64,000 bases of DNA from Lysobacter oculi (GTDB lineage Bacteria > Pseudomonadota > Gammaproteobacteria > Xanthomonadales > Xanthomonadaceae): the NCBI RefSeq assembly GCF_003293695.1, contig NZ_CP029556.1, forward strand, positions 196,001 to 260,000, read 5' to 3'. The notes under the pieces were generated by a model. It did not search any database and had not been told where the DNA came from. It saw only the letters and a program-made list of their open reading frames with translations. A program made the position numbers and the translations under genes. Positions 29,386 to 38,500 of this stretch are shown here, piece after piece. Position 1 is the stretch's first letter; each line of letters begins with the position of its first letter.

Positions 29386-29439
29386 GGGCCGGTTTTCACC
29401 CCGGCTGAACATCCCGCTCGGCAGTTTTGTCCCCTGAAA

Positions 29440-29460
29440 GGCGCGACATCGGGTCGCGCC
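29440..29460 (+). terminator. GC-rich hairpin between terC and lemA
   Basis: Perfect 8-bp stem GGCGCGAC (29440-29447) / GTCGCGCC (29453-29460) with a 5-base loop. It sits 55 bases after the terC stop and 24 bases before the lemA ATG. No U-run follows (the next bases are cttggtcat), so it could be a weak terminator, an attenuator or a messenger-stabilising hairpin. Confidence 0.4.
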
Positions 29461-29483
29461 CTTGGTCATATCTGGAGTGTTCC

Positions 29484-30122
29484 ATGCGCAGCTTCCGTTT
29501 CCTCGTGCTCATCCTGGTGGCCTCGCTGCTGTCGGGCTGCGGCTACAACCAGATCCAGCAGAAGGATGAGGCGGTCAAGGCCGCGTGGTCGCAGGTGCTC
29601 AACGTGTACAAGCGTCGCGCCGACCTGGTGCCGAACCTGGTGAACACGGTCAAGGGCTATGCCGCGCACGAAGCCAAGGTGCTGACCGATGTCACCAATG
29701 CCCGCGCCAAAGTGGGCAGCATCAACGTCAATGCCGAAGACGCCCAGTCGGTGCAGCAGTTCCAGCAGGCGCAGGGCGAGTTGAACGGCGCCATCGGCCG
29801 CCTGCTGATGGTCGCGGAGAACTACCCGCAGCTGAAGGCCGACCAGAACTTCCTGCAGCTGCAGGCCCAGCTGGAAGGCACCGAGAACCGCATCGCGGTG
29901 GAGCGCCAGCGCTACATCACCACCGTGCAGGACTACAACACCTACATCCGTTCGTTCCCGCAGAACCTGGTGGCGATGATGTTCGGCTACAAGCCGAAGC
30001 CCAACTTCAGCGTCGAGAACGAACAGCAGATCCAGCAGGCGCCGACGGTCGATTTCGGCACGCCGTCCGCGGCACCGGCACCGGCACCGGCCGCGCAGCC
30101 CACGCCTGCCCCGGCCGGGTAA
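29484..30122 (+). CDS. lemA: LemA family lipoprotein
   Basis: 212 residues from the ATG at 29484. The lipoprotein signal ends in the lipobox 'LLSGC' (Cys at about residue 19). A LemA helical domain follows ('DEAVKAAWSQVLNVYKRRAD', 'LVPNLVNTVKGYAAHE', 'ENRIAVERQRYITTVQDYN'), with a Pro/Ala-rich tail ([16 protein letters not shown]). It is commonly found next to TPM-domain proteins, as here. Cellular role is not well defined; probable envelope-associated helper of the next two gene products. Confidence 0.93.
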   Translation: MRSFRFLVLILVASLLSGCGYNQIQQKDEAVKAAWSQVLNVYKRRADLVPNLVNTVKGYAAHEAKVLTDVTNARAKVGSINVNAEDAQSVQQFQQAQGELNGAIGRLLMVAENYPQLKADQNFLQLQAQLEGTENRIAVERQRYITTVQDYNTYIRSFPQNLVAMMFGYKPKPNFSVENEQQIQQAPTVDFGTPSAAPAPAPAAQPTPAPAG

Positions 30123-30137
30123 GCGGAACCGGCTGAC

Positions 30138-31049
30138 GTGCACTGGACGCGGCGCCTCGCTGCGCTCTGCCTGCTGCTGCTCGCCAGCGCCGTTGCGCTG
30201 GCGCAGCAGCTTCCGGCGATCCCGCAACTCACCAGCTACGCCACCGACCAGACCGGCACGCTGGATGCGGCGGGCGTGGCGGCGCTCGATGCCAACCTGC
30301 GCGCCTTCGAAACCCGCACCGGCAGCCAGCTGGTGGTGTTGCTGGTGCCGACGACCGGCGACCTGCCGATCGAGGACTACGCGCTCAAGGTGGCCGAGAA
30401 GAACCAGATCGGCCGCAAGAAGCTGAGCGATGGCGTGCTGCTGCTGGTGGCGAAGGATGACCGGCGCGCGCGCATCGAGGTCGGCTACGGGCTGGAAGGC
30501 GCGATTCCCGACGCCACCGCCAGCCGCGTCATCCAGGAATACCTGGTGCCGAAGTTCCGCCAGGGCGATTTCGCCGGCGGTGTGACCGACGCGACCGGCG
30601 TGCTGGAAAAGCTCATCGAAGGCGAGCAGCTGCCGGCCCCGGTGGCCAGGCACAAGCCGGGCCCCGACAGCGGCGGCGACTGGCTGTTCGCGCTGATCGC
30701 GGCGTTCGTCGTGGCCAATGTGCTGCGGATGGTCTTCAACCGCCTGCCGGCCGGCGTGCGCGGGCTGTTTGCCGGCGTCGGTGCCGGTGGCGTGGCCTGG
30801 CTGCTGTCGTCGGTGCTGCTGGTCGGCGGCATCGGGGCGCTGATCGGCTTCTTCCTCGGGCTGGCGGGCGCCGGTCGCGGCCGCTTCGCGCGCGATGACG
30901 GCTGGGGTGGTTTCGGGGGCGGCCCGTGGTCCGGCGGTGGTGGCGGCTGGGGCGGTGGCAGCAGTGGTGGAGGCGGCTTCGGTGGCGGCGGTGGTTTCAG
31001 CGGCGGCGGTGGCTCCTTCGGTGGCGGTGGCGCGTCGGGGAGCTGGTGA
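30138..31049 (+). CDS. TPM (YgcG/Psb32-like) domain membrane protein with glycine-rich tail
   Basis: 303 residues from a GTG start. Signal peptide 'LAALCLLLLASAVALAQQ'. TPM domain at about 30-170 ('TDQTGTLDAAGVAALDANLR', 'IGRKKLSDGVLLLVAKDDRR', 'EVGYGLEGAIPD'). Two or three membrane helices at about 180-255 follow, then a C-terminal tail of Gly/Ser/Phe/Trp repeats ending in 'GSW'. This architecture is typical of YgcG. The extracytoplasmic TPM domain faces the periplasm. It is coupled to the next TPM gene by a TGATG overlap and lies 15 bases after lemA. Confidence 0.9.
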   Translation: MHWTRRLAALCLLLLASAVALAQQLPAIPQLTSYATDQTGTLDAAGVAALDANLRAFETRTGSQLVVLLVPTTGDLPIEDYALKVAEKNQIGRKKLSDGVLLLVAKDDRRARIEVGYGLEGAIPDATASRVIQEYLVPKFRQGDFAGGVTDATGVLEKLIEGEQLPAPVARHKPGPDSGGDWLFALIAAFVVANVLRMVFNRLPAGVRGLFAGVGAGGVAWLLSSVLLVGGIGALIGFFLGLAGAGRGRFARDDGWGGFGGGPWSGGGGGWGGGSSGGGGFGGGGGFSGGGGSFGGGGASGSW

Positions 31050-31543
31050 TGTCGAGGATGCTCAAGCACCTGTTCGCGCCCTCGGCCAGCGGCACCTTCT
31101 CCGCCGACAGCCTGAAGCGCATCCATGACGCCATCGCCGAGGACGAACGCCGGCACCGCGGCGAGATCTGCTTCGCGGTCGAATCCGCCCTGCATTGGCG
31201 CGATGTCTGGAACCGCGTCGATTCCCGCCAGCGCGCCGAGGACACCTTCGCCCGCCTGCGCGTCTGGGACACTGCGGCCAACAACGGCGTGCTGGTCTAC
31301 CTGCTGCTGGCCGACCACCGCATCGAAATCGTCGCCGACCGCGGCCTGCGCGAACTGGTCAGTGCCGAACAGTGGCGCGGCATCTGCCAGCTGATGGAAG
31401 AGCGGCTCAAGGCCGATGAGCCGGAACAGGCGGTGATGCGCGGCGTCAGCGAGATCGGCAACCTGCTGGCCGAGTACTTCCCACAGGTGGAAGGCGAGAT
31501 CGACACCGACGAACTGCCCAACACGCCGGTACTGCTGCGCTGA
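31049..31543 (+). CDS. Second TPM-domain protein (soluble)
   Basis: 164 residues from the ATG at 31049, which overlaps the upstream stop by one base. TPM fold features: 'IHDAIAEDERRHRGEICFAV', 'AEDTFARLRVWDTAANNGVL', 'YLLLADHRIEIVADRGL'. No signal peptide or membrane segment, so it is predicted cytoplasmic or peripheral, unlike its partner. The pair lemA-TPM-TPM recurs in proteobacteria; function unknown. Confidence 0.87.
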   Translation: MSRMLKHLFAPSASGTFSADSLKRIHDAIAEDERRHRGEICFAVESALHWRDVWNRVDSRQRAEDTFARLRVWDTAANNGVLVYLLLADHRIEIVADRGLRELVSAEQWRGICQLMEERLKADEPEQAVMRGVSEIGNLLAEYFPQVEGEIDTDELPNTPVLLR

Positions 31544-31600
31544 TTTCGTGCTTCATGCCCCCTCGGGCACAATGACGGTACCCCGCCGACGAAGAACGCG

Positions 31601-32491
31601 ATGCCGCCTGTCTACCTGCACCAGCTCGACCCCATCGCGCTTTCGCTCGGCCCGCTCAAGATCCACTGGTATGGCGTGATGTACCTGCTGGCGTTCGCCA
31701 GCGCGTGGTGGCTGGGCCGCAGCCGCATCCGCCAGGGCCGGCTGCCCGGCGTCGATGACAACGCCTTCGGCGACCTGATGTTCTACGGCATGCTCGGCGT
31801 GGTGCTGGGCGGGCGGCTCGGCTACATCTTCTTCTACGACCTCAAGACCTACATCGCCGACCCGCTGCAGATGCTCAAGGTCTGGCAGGGCGGCATGAGC
31901 TTCCACGGCGGCCTGCTGGGCGTGCTGGTCGCGGCGCTGTGGTGGGCACGCAAGCACCGCGTGCATTTCTTCGATGTGGTCGATTTCGTCGCCCCGCTGG
32001 TGCCGCTGGGCCTCGGCTTCGGGCGGCTCGGCAACTGGATCAACGGCGAACTCTGGGGCAAGCCCACCGATGGCAGCTGGGGCGTGGTGTTCCCGGCCTC
32101 GCTGCCGGGCGAGCTGCAGGGGCTGTCGCACAACGCGCTGCAGGCGATGTTCGACAGCGGCATGCTCAACCAGTACGCGCGCCACCCGAGCCAGCTCTAC
32201 CAGATGGTCTGGGAGGGCATCATCATGTTCGCGCTGCTGTGGTGGTTCTCCTCGAAACCGCGTCCGCGCTATGCGGTGAGCGGGATGTTCGCGCTGCTCT
32301 ACGGCCTGTTCCGCTTCGTGGTGGAATTCGTGCGGCTGCCGGATGCGCAGCTCGGCTACCTGGCGTTCGGCTGGTTGACGATGGGCCAGCTGCTCAGCCT
32401 GCCGCTGGTCGCGCTCGGCCTGTTCTGGCTGTGGAAGTCGCGCTCGCAGCCGACCCTGCAACCGCAGCCGCCGATGGCGGAGAAGGCCTGA
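31601..32491 (+). CDS. lgt: Prolipoprotein diacylglyceryl transferase
   Basis: 296 residues with about seven membrane helices. Signature sequences are '[15 protein letters not shown]' and '[18 protein letters not shown]', containing the conserved His, Arg, Asn and Glu residues. Lgt transfers diacylglycerol from phosphatidylglycerol to the lipobox cysteine of prolipoproteins in the inner membrane. A weak -10-like CACAAT (31569-31574) is about 25 bases upstream. Its stop overlaps the thyA ATG by one base, the usual lgt-thyA linkage of gammaproteobacteria. Confidence 0.97.
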   Translation: MPPVYLHQLDPIALSLGPLKIHWYGVMYLLAFASAWWLGRSRIRQGRLPGVDDNAFGDLMFYGMLGVVLGGRLGYIFFYDLKTYIADPLQMLKVWQGGMSFHGGLLGVLVAALWWARKHRVHFFDVVDFVAPLVPLGLGFGRLGNWINGELWGKPTDGSWGVVFPASLPGELQGLSHNALQAMFDSGMLNQYARHPSQLYQMVWEGIIMFALLWWFSSKPRPRYAVSGMFALLYGLFRFVVEFVRLPDAQLGYLAFGWLTMGQLLSLPLVALGLFWLWKSRSQPTLQPQPPMAEKA

Positions 32492-33285
32492 TGCGCGCGT
32501 ACCTCGACCTGCTGCGCCATGTGCTGGAACACGGCGACGAGAAATCCGACCGCACCGGCACCGGCACCCGCAGCGTGTTCGGCTGGCAGATGCGCTTCGA
32601 CCTGAACGAAGGCTTCCCGCTGGTCACCACCAAGAAGCTGCACACGCGCTCGATCATCCACGAGCTGCTGTGGTTCCTGCAGGGCGAGACCAACATCGCC
32701 TACCTCAAGGACAACAAGGTATCGATCTGGGACGAGTGGGCCGATGAAAGCGGCGAACTCGGCCCGGTCTACGGCAAGCAATGGCGCAGCTGGGAAGGCG
32801 CGGACGGGCAGGTCATCGACCAGATCCGCTGGGTGGTGGACGAGATCAGGCGCAACCCGGATTCGCGCCGGCTGATCGTCAGCGCGTGGAACGTGGCCGA
32901 CCTGCCGAAGATGGCACTGATGCCCTGCCACTCGCTGTTCCAGTTCTATGTGGTCGATGGCAAGTTGAGTTGCCAGCTCTACCAGCGCAGTGGCGACATC
33001 TTCCTCGGCGTGCCGTTCAACATCGCCAGCTACGCACTGCTGACCCATATGGTGGCGCAGGTCTGCGATCTCGGCGTCGGTGACTTCGTGCACACGCTGG
33101 GCGATGCGCATCTCTATTCCAATCACTTCGACCAGGCCCGCGAGCAGCTCGCGCGCACGCCCGGCTCGCTGCCGAAGCTGCGGCTCAACCCGGAGGTGCG
33201 CGACATCCTTGGGTTCCGCTACGGGGACATCGAGATCCTCGACTATCACCCGCAGGCGGCGATCAAGGCGCCGGTCGCGGTCTGA
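32491..33285 (+). CDS. thyA: Thymidylate synthase
   Basis: 264 residues, identical in length to E. coli ThyA, with catalytic Cys146 in '[12 protein letters not shown]'. Other signatures: '[11 protein letters not shown]', '[20 protein letters not shown]' and '[20 protein letters not shown]'. It methylates dUMP to dTMP using 5,10-methylenetetrahydrofolate. folA follows 5 bases downstream and regenerates tetrahydrofolate from the dihydrofolate that ThyA makes. Confidence 0.98.
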   Translation: MRAYLDLLRHVLEHGDEKSDRTGTGTRSVFGWQMRFDLNEGFPLVTTKKLHTRSIIHELLWFLQGETNIAYLKDNKVSIWDEWADESGELGPVYGKQWRSWEGADGQVIDQIRWVVDEIRRNPDSRRLIVSAWNVADLPKMALMPCHSLFQFYVVDGKLSCQLYQRSGDIFLGVPFNIASYALLTHMVAQVCDLGVGDFVHTLGDAHLYSNHFDQAREQLARTPGSLPKLRLNPEVRDILGFRYGDIEILDYHPQAAIKAPVAV

Positions 33286-33290
33286 GCGCG

Positions 33291-33785
33291 ATGGAGATCG
33301 TGCTGATCGCCGCGCTGGACCGCCGGCATGCCATCGGGCGCGGCAATGATCTGCCTTGGCACCTGCCGGATGACCTCAAGCGCTTCAAGGCGCTGACGCT
33401 CGGCCAGCCGGTGCTGATGGGGCGCAAGACCGCCGAATCGCTCGGCCGTGCGCTGCCGAAGCGGCGCAACCTGGTGCTGACGCGGACCGGCCAGCTGCCG
33501 TTCGAGGGGATGGAAGCGGTCGCCTCGCTCGATGACGCGCTGGCCATCGCCCAGGCCGACGGCGCCGGCACGCTCTGCGTCATCGGCGGCGGCGAGATCT
33601 TCGCGCTGGCGTTGCCGTTGGCGACGCGCCTGCACCTGACCTGGGTGGATACGGAAGTGGAAGACGCCGACGCCTTCTTCCCCGAATTCGATGCATCGCA
33701 ATGGCGCATCACCGAACGCGAACACCACCCCGCCGACGCACGCCACGCGCACGCCTTCGACTTCGTGGATTACGTCCGCGCCTGA
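33291..33785 (+). CDS. folA: Dihydrofolate reductase
   Basis: 164 residues. DHFR motifs: 'LIAALDRRHAIGRGNDLPWH' with the acidic active-site residue Asp28 in 'LPDDLKRFK', 'VLMGRKTAESLG' (NADPH-binding) and 'CVIGGGEIFALAL'. It reduces dihydrofolate to tetrahydrofolate. It is co-transcribed with thyA. The stop lies 9 bases from the convergent apaH stop, so any shared terminator must lie within coding sequence. Confidence 0.97.
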   Translation: MEIVLIAALDRRHAIGRGNDLPWHLPDDLKRFKALTLGQPVLMGRKTAESLGRALPKRRNLVLTRTGQLPFEGMEAVASLDDALAIAQADGAGTLCVIGGGEIFALALPLATRLHLTWVDTEVEDADAFFPEFDASQWRITEREHHPADARHAHAFDFVDYVRA

Positions 33786-33794
33786 GCGCGCGGA

Positions 33795-34616
33795 TCAGAC
33801 CTGCCGGCCCGGCACCTGCGCCAGCAGCAGTTCCTCGCTGTCCAGCCGCAAGGCGGTGAGCTTGCCGCCCCAGACCGCGCCGGTGTCGATGGCATGCACG
33901 CCGTGGCCGACCATCAGGCCCAGCGTGCTCCAGTGGCCGCAGACGATCCTGAGCTCGCGCTCGGCGCGGCCCGGCACCGAATACCAGGGATAGAGCCCGG
34001 CCGGCTGCGTACCCGGCGCGCCCTTGATGTCAAAGGCGATGCGTCCGCGCGGCGTGCAGTAACGCATGCGGGTGAAGACGTTGATGATCGCGCGCAGGCG
34101 ATCCACGCCTTCCAGCCGCGGGTTCCACGCCGGGCGGTCGCCGTACATCGCGCGCAGAAGCTTGTGCAGGCCCGGACCGCGCAGGCGTTCCTCTACCTCG
34201 CGCGCGTAACCCTCAGCCATGGCGAGCGTCCATTGCGGCGCGAGACCGGCGTGCAACATCGACCAGCCCAGTTGGCGATCGACATGCATCAACGGCCGCC
34301 GGCGCAGCCACTCCAGCAGTTCGCGCGCGTCCGGCGCCTCCAGCACGCGGCGCAGATCCGGGTTGACCTTGCGCTGCTCCTCCGGCCGGCGCTCACCGAT
34401 GGCGACCAGTGACAGGTCGTGGTTGCCGAGCACGACATGTGATTGCGCGTCGAGCGAATGCACCAGCCGCAGCGTTTCCAGCGACTCGCCGCCGCGGTTG
34501 ACCAGGTCGCCGCAGAACCACAACCAATCGGCCGCCGGGTCGAAGCGGATGCGTTCGAGCAGGCGCTGCGTCGCGTCGTAGCAGCCCTGCAGGTCGCCAA
34601 TGGCCCAGATCGCCAT
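33795..34616 (-). CDS. apaH: Diadenosine tetraphosphatase (symmetrical)
   Basis: 273 residues. Calcineurin-like phosphoesterase motifs: 'GDLQGCYDA', 'GDLVNRGGESLE' and 'VLGNHDLSL', plus later metal-binding histidines ('LHAGLAPQW', 'CGHWSTLG'). It hydrolyses Ap4A symmetrically to two ADP and also removes Np4A-type RNA caps in E. coli. Final gene of the lptD-surA-pdxA-csaA-rsmA-apaG-apaH series, 9 bases after apaG. Confidence 0.97.
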   Translation of the reverse strand: MAIWAIGDLQGCYDATQRLLERIRFDPAADWLWFCGDLVNRGGESLETLRLVHSLDAQSHVVLGNHDLSLVAIGERRPEEQRKVNPDLRRVLEAPDARELLEWLRRRPLMHVDRQLGWSMLHAGLAPQWTLAMAEGYAREVEERLRGPGLHKLLRAMYGDRPAWNPRLEGVDRLRAIINVFTRMRYCTPRGRIAFDIKGAPGTQPAGLYPWYSVPGRAERELRIVCGHWSTLGLMVGHGVHAIDTGAVWGGKLTALRLDSEELLLAQVPGRQV

Positions 34617-34625
34617 GGGCGCGGC

Positions 34626-35009
34626 CTAATGCAGCGTGCGCGGCGTGCTCAACATGAAGGCGGGGATGTCGGCTGAGAATTGCGTGCCGTCATCCGCCTG
34701 CAGGTCATAGCTGCCATGCATGGTGCCGAGGCTGGTGGCCAGCACGACGCCCGATGAATATTCGAAGCCGTCGCCGGGGCGCAGCCAGGGTTGTTCGCCT
34801 ACCACGCCTTCGCCATGCACTTCCTGCACGTGGCCTTCGGCGTCGGTGACCACCCAGTGCCGCTTCAGCAACTGCGCGGGTTTGTTGCCGCGGTTCTCGA
34901 TGCGGATGGTGTAAGCGAAGACGTAACGGCCGTCCTGCGGCGAGGATTCCTCGTCGAGGTAATGGGTCGCGACATCGATATCGATGGCGTAAGGCGTTTC
35001 ACTGGACAT
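34626..35009 (-). CDS. apaG: ApaG (CorD) protein
   Basis: 127 residues, the normal length of ApaG (E. coli 125). Beta-sandwich signature residues: 'DGRYVFAYTIRIENRG', 'RHWVVTDAEG', 'VVGEQPWLRPGDGFEYSSG' and 'MHGSYDLQADDG'. The family is linked with Co2+/Mg2+ sensitivity and nucleotide binding; the molecular role is not settled. Located between rsmA (45 bases away) and apaH. Confidence 0.96.
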   Translation of the reverse strand: MSSETPYAIDIDVATHYLDEESSPQDGRYVFAYTIRIENRGNKPAQLLKRHWVVTDAEGHVQEVHGEGVVGEQPWLRPGDGFEYSSGVVLATSLGTMHGSYDLQADDGTQFSADIPAFMLSTPRTLH

Positions 35010-35054
35010 GCCGGAATTCTACGCAGCCGGCGTGAACCGGGCGGGAAAAAGCCC

Positions 35055-35849
35055 TCAAACCGCCGCGTTGGCCAGCGCAATGAAGCCACTCACCGGCACC
35101 TGTTCAGCACGCAACCGCGGTTCCAGCCCGGCGGCGAGGATGGCCTCGTCATCGCAGACATCCTTCAGCGCGTTGTGCAAAGTCTTGCGGCGCTGCCCGA
35201 ACGCCGCCCGCACGATGTGGGCAAATCGCGCGCGGTCACGCACCTGCACTTCATCGACCGGCTTCGGTACCAGCCGCACCACCGCCGAATCCACTTTCGG
35301 CGCGGGCCGGAACGCGCCCGGCGGCACCTTGATCAGCGGCGTGACCTTGCAATAGGCCTGCAGCATCACCGACAGCCGGCCATAGACCTTGCTGCCTTCG
35401 CCGGCGGCCATCCGGTCGACCACTTCCTTCTGCAGCATGAAATGCATGTCGATGATGGAAGCGGCGTGGTCCAGCGCGTGGAACAGGATCGGGCTGGACA
35501 GGTTGTAGGGCAGGTTGCCGATCAGCCGGATCGGCCCGCCCAGTTCGCGCGCCAGTTCGCCGAAGTCGACCTGCAGCACGTCGCGGTTGATCAGCCGCAG
35601 CCGCCCGCCACCGGCTTCGGCGGCGGCGGTGAGCGGCACCAGCAGGTCGCGGTCGAATTCGATCGCGGTGACATCGCCATGGCGTTCCAGCAGCGGCAGG
35701 GTCAGCGCGCCCTGGCCGGGACCGATCTCGACGATGCGCTCGCCCGGCTTCGGGTCCAGCGCGAGGATGATCTTGTCGATGACGCCGCGTTCGTGCAGGA
35801 AGTTCTGCCCGAGGTGCTTCTTGGCCGGCTTGTCGAAATGCGCGTTCAC
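35055..35849 (-). CDS. rsmA: 16S rRNA (m6,2A1518/m6,2A1519) dimethyltransferase
   Basis: 264 residues from a GTG at 35849 that overlaps the csaA stop (GTGA). Diagnostic N-terminus 'KKHLGQNFL', SAM motif '[11 protein letters not shown]', and catalytic '[13 protein letters not shown]'. RsmA (KsgA) dimethylates A1518 and A1519 in helix 45 of 16S rRNA during late 30S assembly. An in-frame extension to 35891 is possible but would overlap csaA much further. Confidence 0.97.
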   Translation of the reverse strand: MNAHFDKPAKKHLGQNFLHERGVIDKIILALDPKPGERIVEIGPGQGALTLPLLERHGDVTAIEFDRDLLVPLTAAAEAGGGRLRLINRDVLQVDFGELARELGGPIRLIGNLPYNLSSPILFHALDHAASIIDMHFMLQKEVVDRMAAGEGSKVYGRLSVMLQAYCKVTPLIKVPPGAFRPAPKVDSAVVRLVPKPVDEVQVRDRARFAHIVRAAFGQRRKTLHNALKDVCDDEAILAAGLEPRLRAEQVPVSGFIALANAAV

Positions 35850-36190
35850 AGCAGGCGCGTCCCGGGCGCGACATCGCCATCGGGGATGCACAGCCGCACC
35901 GCGCCGTCTTCGTCATGGAAGCCGGTGACCAGGCATTGCGAGAGGACCGGGCCGATCTGGCGCGGCGGGAAATTGACCACGCCGACCACCAGCCGCCCGA
36001 CCAGCGTCTCCGGCGTGTAATGCACGGTGATCTGCGCGCTCGACTGCAGCACGCCGATCTCCGGCCCGAAATCGACCTTGAGCCGGTAGGCGGGCTTTCG
36101 GGCTTCGGGGAAGGGCAGCGCCTCGACGATGCGGCCGACGCGGATGTCGACCTTCAGGAAGTCGTCGAAGCTGATGGGGGTGTCGCTCAT
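35846..36190 (-). CDS. csaA: CsaA-type tRNA-binding domain protein
   Basis: 114 residues, a stand-alone Trbp/EMAP OB-fold: '[20 protein letters not shown]', '[20 protein letters not shown]', '[17 protein letters not shown]' and 'SQCLVTGF'. CsaA of Bacillus binds tRNA and was proposed as an export chaperone. Its insertion between pdxA and rsmA is not part of the E. coli operon. It overlaps both neighbours by 4 bases, so it is translationally coupled to each. It may act in tRNA handling; function here is not known. Confidence 0.9.
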   Translation of the reverse strand: MSDTPISFDDFLKVDIRVGRIVEALPFPEARKPAYRLKVDFGPEIGVLQSSAQITVHYTPETLVGRLVVGVVNFPPRQIGPVLSQCLVTGFHDEDGAVRLCIPDGDVAPGTRLL

Positions 36191-37182
36191 GCGGTGAATC
36201 CGGAGGGGGCGATGTGCCGGCGGGCCAGCATCGCGCAGAGATCGGCGGCGGCGAACAGGCTGGAAGGGTCGGCGATGCCGCGCCCGGCGATGTCCAGCGC
36301 GGTGCCATGATCCACCGCCACGCGCGGGAAAGGCAGGCCGAGGGTGATGTTGACCGCCTGGTCGATGCCGGCGCTTTTCAGCACCGGCAGGCCCTGGTCG
36401 TGGTACATGGCGATGACGGTGTCGAAGCCGGCCAGTTTGCCGGGCAGGAAGGCGGTGTCGGCGGGCAGCGGGCCGATCAGGTCCATGCCTTCGCCGCGCA
36501 GTTTGGCCAGCACCGGCGCCATCACCTCGATTTCCTCGCGGCCCATGTGGCCGTCCTCGCCCGCATGCGGGTTGAGGCCGAGCACCGCCAGTCGCGGCGC
36601 CCCGATCCCGAAGTCACTTCGCAATGCCGCATCGGTGATGCGCAGGGTGCGTTCGAGTGCTTCGGCGGTGAGCGCGTCGGCCACTTCGCGCAGGGGCAGA
36701 TGGGTAGTGACCAGGGCCACGCGCAGGCCGGGACGCGCCAGCATCATCACCACGTCGCGCCCGCACAGCGCGGCGAGCAGGCCGGTGGTGCCGGTGTAGG
36801 CGATGCCGCCTGCGTTGAGACTGGCCTTGTGGGTGGGGCCGGTCACCAGCCCGTGGCATGCGCCGGACAGGCAGGCGCGGGTGGCGGCTTCCAGCGCGGC
36901 GATGATGGCGCGGGCGTTGGCAGGGTCGGGCTGGCCGAAGGCGGGCAGTCCGCCCGGCAGTGGAAATTCCTGCAGCGGCAGGTCGCCGGCACGTTCGCGC
37001 GGTGCATCGGCGGGCAGCAGGCGGAGCGGCAGCCCCAAGGCATCGGCGGCGCGGCGCAGCGAGGCGGCATCGCCATAGGTCAACAGATCGAAAACGTCCG
37101 CCGGCTGCTGGGCCAGGCGGACGCACAGCTCGGGGCCGACGCCGGCGGGTTCACCCGGCACCAGCGCCAGCCGCGGGCGCAT
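36187..37182 (-). CDS. pdxA: 4-hydroxythreonine-4-phosphate dehydrogenase
   Basis: 331 residues (E. coli 329). Motifs: '[17 protein letters not shown]' at the N-terminus, '[16 protein letters not shown]' and 'GHTG'-like '[12 protein letters not shown]', the metal-binding '[10 protein letters not shown]', '[13 protein letters not shown]', and '[11 protein letters not shown]' with '[11 protein letters not shown]'. It oxidises 4-phosphohydroxythreonine in pyridoxal phosphate synthesis. It begins 2 bases after the surA stop. Confidence 0.97.
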   Translation of the reverse strand: MRPRLALVPGEPAGVGPELCVRLAQQPADVFDLLTYGDAASLRRAADALGLPLRLLPADAPRERAGDLPLQEFPLPGGLPAFGQPDPANARAIIAALEAATRACLSGACHGLVTGPTHKASLNAGGIAYTGTTGLLAALCGRDVVMMLARPGLRVALVTTHLPLREVADALTAEALERTLRITDAALRSDFGIGAPRLAVLGLNPHAGEDGHMGREEIEVMAPVLAKLRGEGMDLIGPLPADTAFLPGKLAGFDTVIAMYHDQGLPVLKSAGIDQAVNITLGLPFPRVAVDHGTALDIAGRGIADPSSLFAAADLCAMLARRHIAPSGFTA

Positions 37183-37183
37183 C

Positions 37184-38500
37184 TCAGCCGCCGTTGCTGG
37201 CCGGTGCGACGCCGATCACCGATTCGCTGCGCACGTCGACGTAGGCGTCGCCACGCATTTCCTGCAGGAAGCGGGTGTATTCGTCTTCCAGCTTGCGGCG
37301 GCCGATGGTCTCGCGGGCGGCGGCGCGCTGCTGGTCACTGCCGGCCGCGCCCTGGCGGCGACCGACGACCTGGATCAGGTGCCAGCCGGCCTGCGACTTG
37401 ATCGGCGGAGTGATGTCGCCATCCTTGAGCGCGGCGATCTGCGGGCCGAGCTCGGGGCCGAAGGCATCGGTGGTGCGCCAGCCGATGTCGCCGCCCTTGT
37501 CCTTCGACTGCGCGTCCTGCGACTCTTCCTTGGCCAGTTCCGCGAAGTCCGCGCCGCCCAGCGCACGGGCGCGCAGGGTGTTGAGCTTGGCTTCGGACGC
37601 GGCGTCATCGCCCTGCACCAGGATGTGGCGCACGTGGTATTCGGTGACCTGTGCCGGGGCGGCAGCGCCACTGCGGGTTTCGACCAGGCGGATCAGCTGG
37701 AAGCCGCTGCTGCCACGGATCGGGCCGATGATCTGGCCGGCCTGCATGGTGCGCACGGTCTGCGCGAACGCCGGCGGGATCTCGGATTCCGGGCGCCAGC
37801 CGAGGTCGCCGCCTTCCAGCGCGTTGGGGCTGTCGGAATAACGGACCGCGGCAGCCGCGAAATCCATCTCGCCGCGGTCGATCAGGCCTTTGATGCCGTC
37901 GATCTTCTTCTGCGCGGTGGCGATCTGCTCGGCGGTCGCGCCTTCCGGCAGCGCCACCAGCAGGTGCGCCAGGTGGTACTGGTTGCCACCGCCGGCACCG
38001 GCCTGTTGGGCCACGGCCGCGTTGACCTCGGCTTCGCTGACCTGGATGCGGCTCTGCGCGAAGCTCTGCTTCATGCGCTGGATGGTGATCTCGTCGCGCA
38101 GCGTGTTGCGGAAGTCGGCCAGGCTCAGGCCATCCTTCGCCACCTGCGCGCGCAGCTGGTCGGGCGTCATGTTGTTCTGCTGGGCGATGTTGCCCACCGC
38201 CTGGTCGATCTCCTGGTCGGTCACGCGGATGCCGCTTTCCTGCGCGCGGGTGACCTGCAGGCGGGTGAGGACGAGGCGTTCGAGCACCTGCTTCGCCAGC
38301 ACTTCAGGCGGCGGCAACTGGCCGGGATTGCTGGCGTACTGCGCGGTGATGTTGGCGATGGCGCGGTCCAGCTCGCTCTGCAGGATCACGTCCTCGTTGA
38401 CCACGGCGGCGATGCGGTCGACCGGCTGGGTCTGGGCCTGCAGCGCAACGGGGGTGAATGCCAGCGCGGCGGCCAGCAGGAGGGCACGGGGATTCATCAT
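37184..38500 (-). CDS. surA: SurA, periplasmic peptidyl-prolyl isomerase/chaperone
   Basis: 438 residues. Signal peptide (ALLLAAALAFTPVALQAQ), an N-terminal SurA domain starting 'VDRIAAVVNEDVILQSELDR', then two parvulin domains: 'YHLAHLLVALPEG...DLGWRPESEIPPAFAQ' and 'YHVRHILVQGDDA...DIGWRTTDAFGPELG' (shown with gaps). A C-terminal helix returns to the core. SurA escorts outer-membrane proteins, including LptD, to the BAM complex. Its start overlaps the lptD stop by 4 bases. Confidence 0.97.
   Translation of the reverse strand: MMNPRALLLAAALAFTPVALQAQTQPVDRIAAVVNEDVILQSELDRAIANITAQYASNPGQLPPPEVLAKQVLERLVLTRLQVTRAQESGIRVTDQEIDQAVGNIAQQNNMTPDQLRAQVAKDGLSLADFRNTLRDEITIQRMKQSFAQSRIQVSEAEVNAAVAQQAGAGGGNQYHLAHLLVALPEGATAEQIATAQKKIDGIKGLIDRGEMDFAAAAVRYSDSPNALEGGDLGWRPESEIPPAFAQTVRTMQAGQIIGPIRGSSGFQLIRLVETRSGAAAPAQVTEYHVRHILVQGDDAASEAKLNTLRARALGGADFAELAKEESQDAQSKDKGGDIGWRTTDAFGPELGPQIAALKDGDITPPIKSQAGWHLIQVVGRRQGAAGSDQQRAAARETIGRRKLEDEYTRFLQEMRGDAYVDVRSESVIGVAPASNGG

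Noticed and set aside
29440..29460. Classical Rho-independent terminator
   Set aside because: The stem is strong but the U-run is missing, so it is listed with low confidence as a hairpin only.
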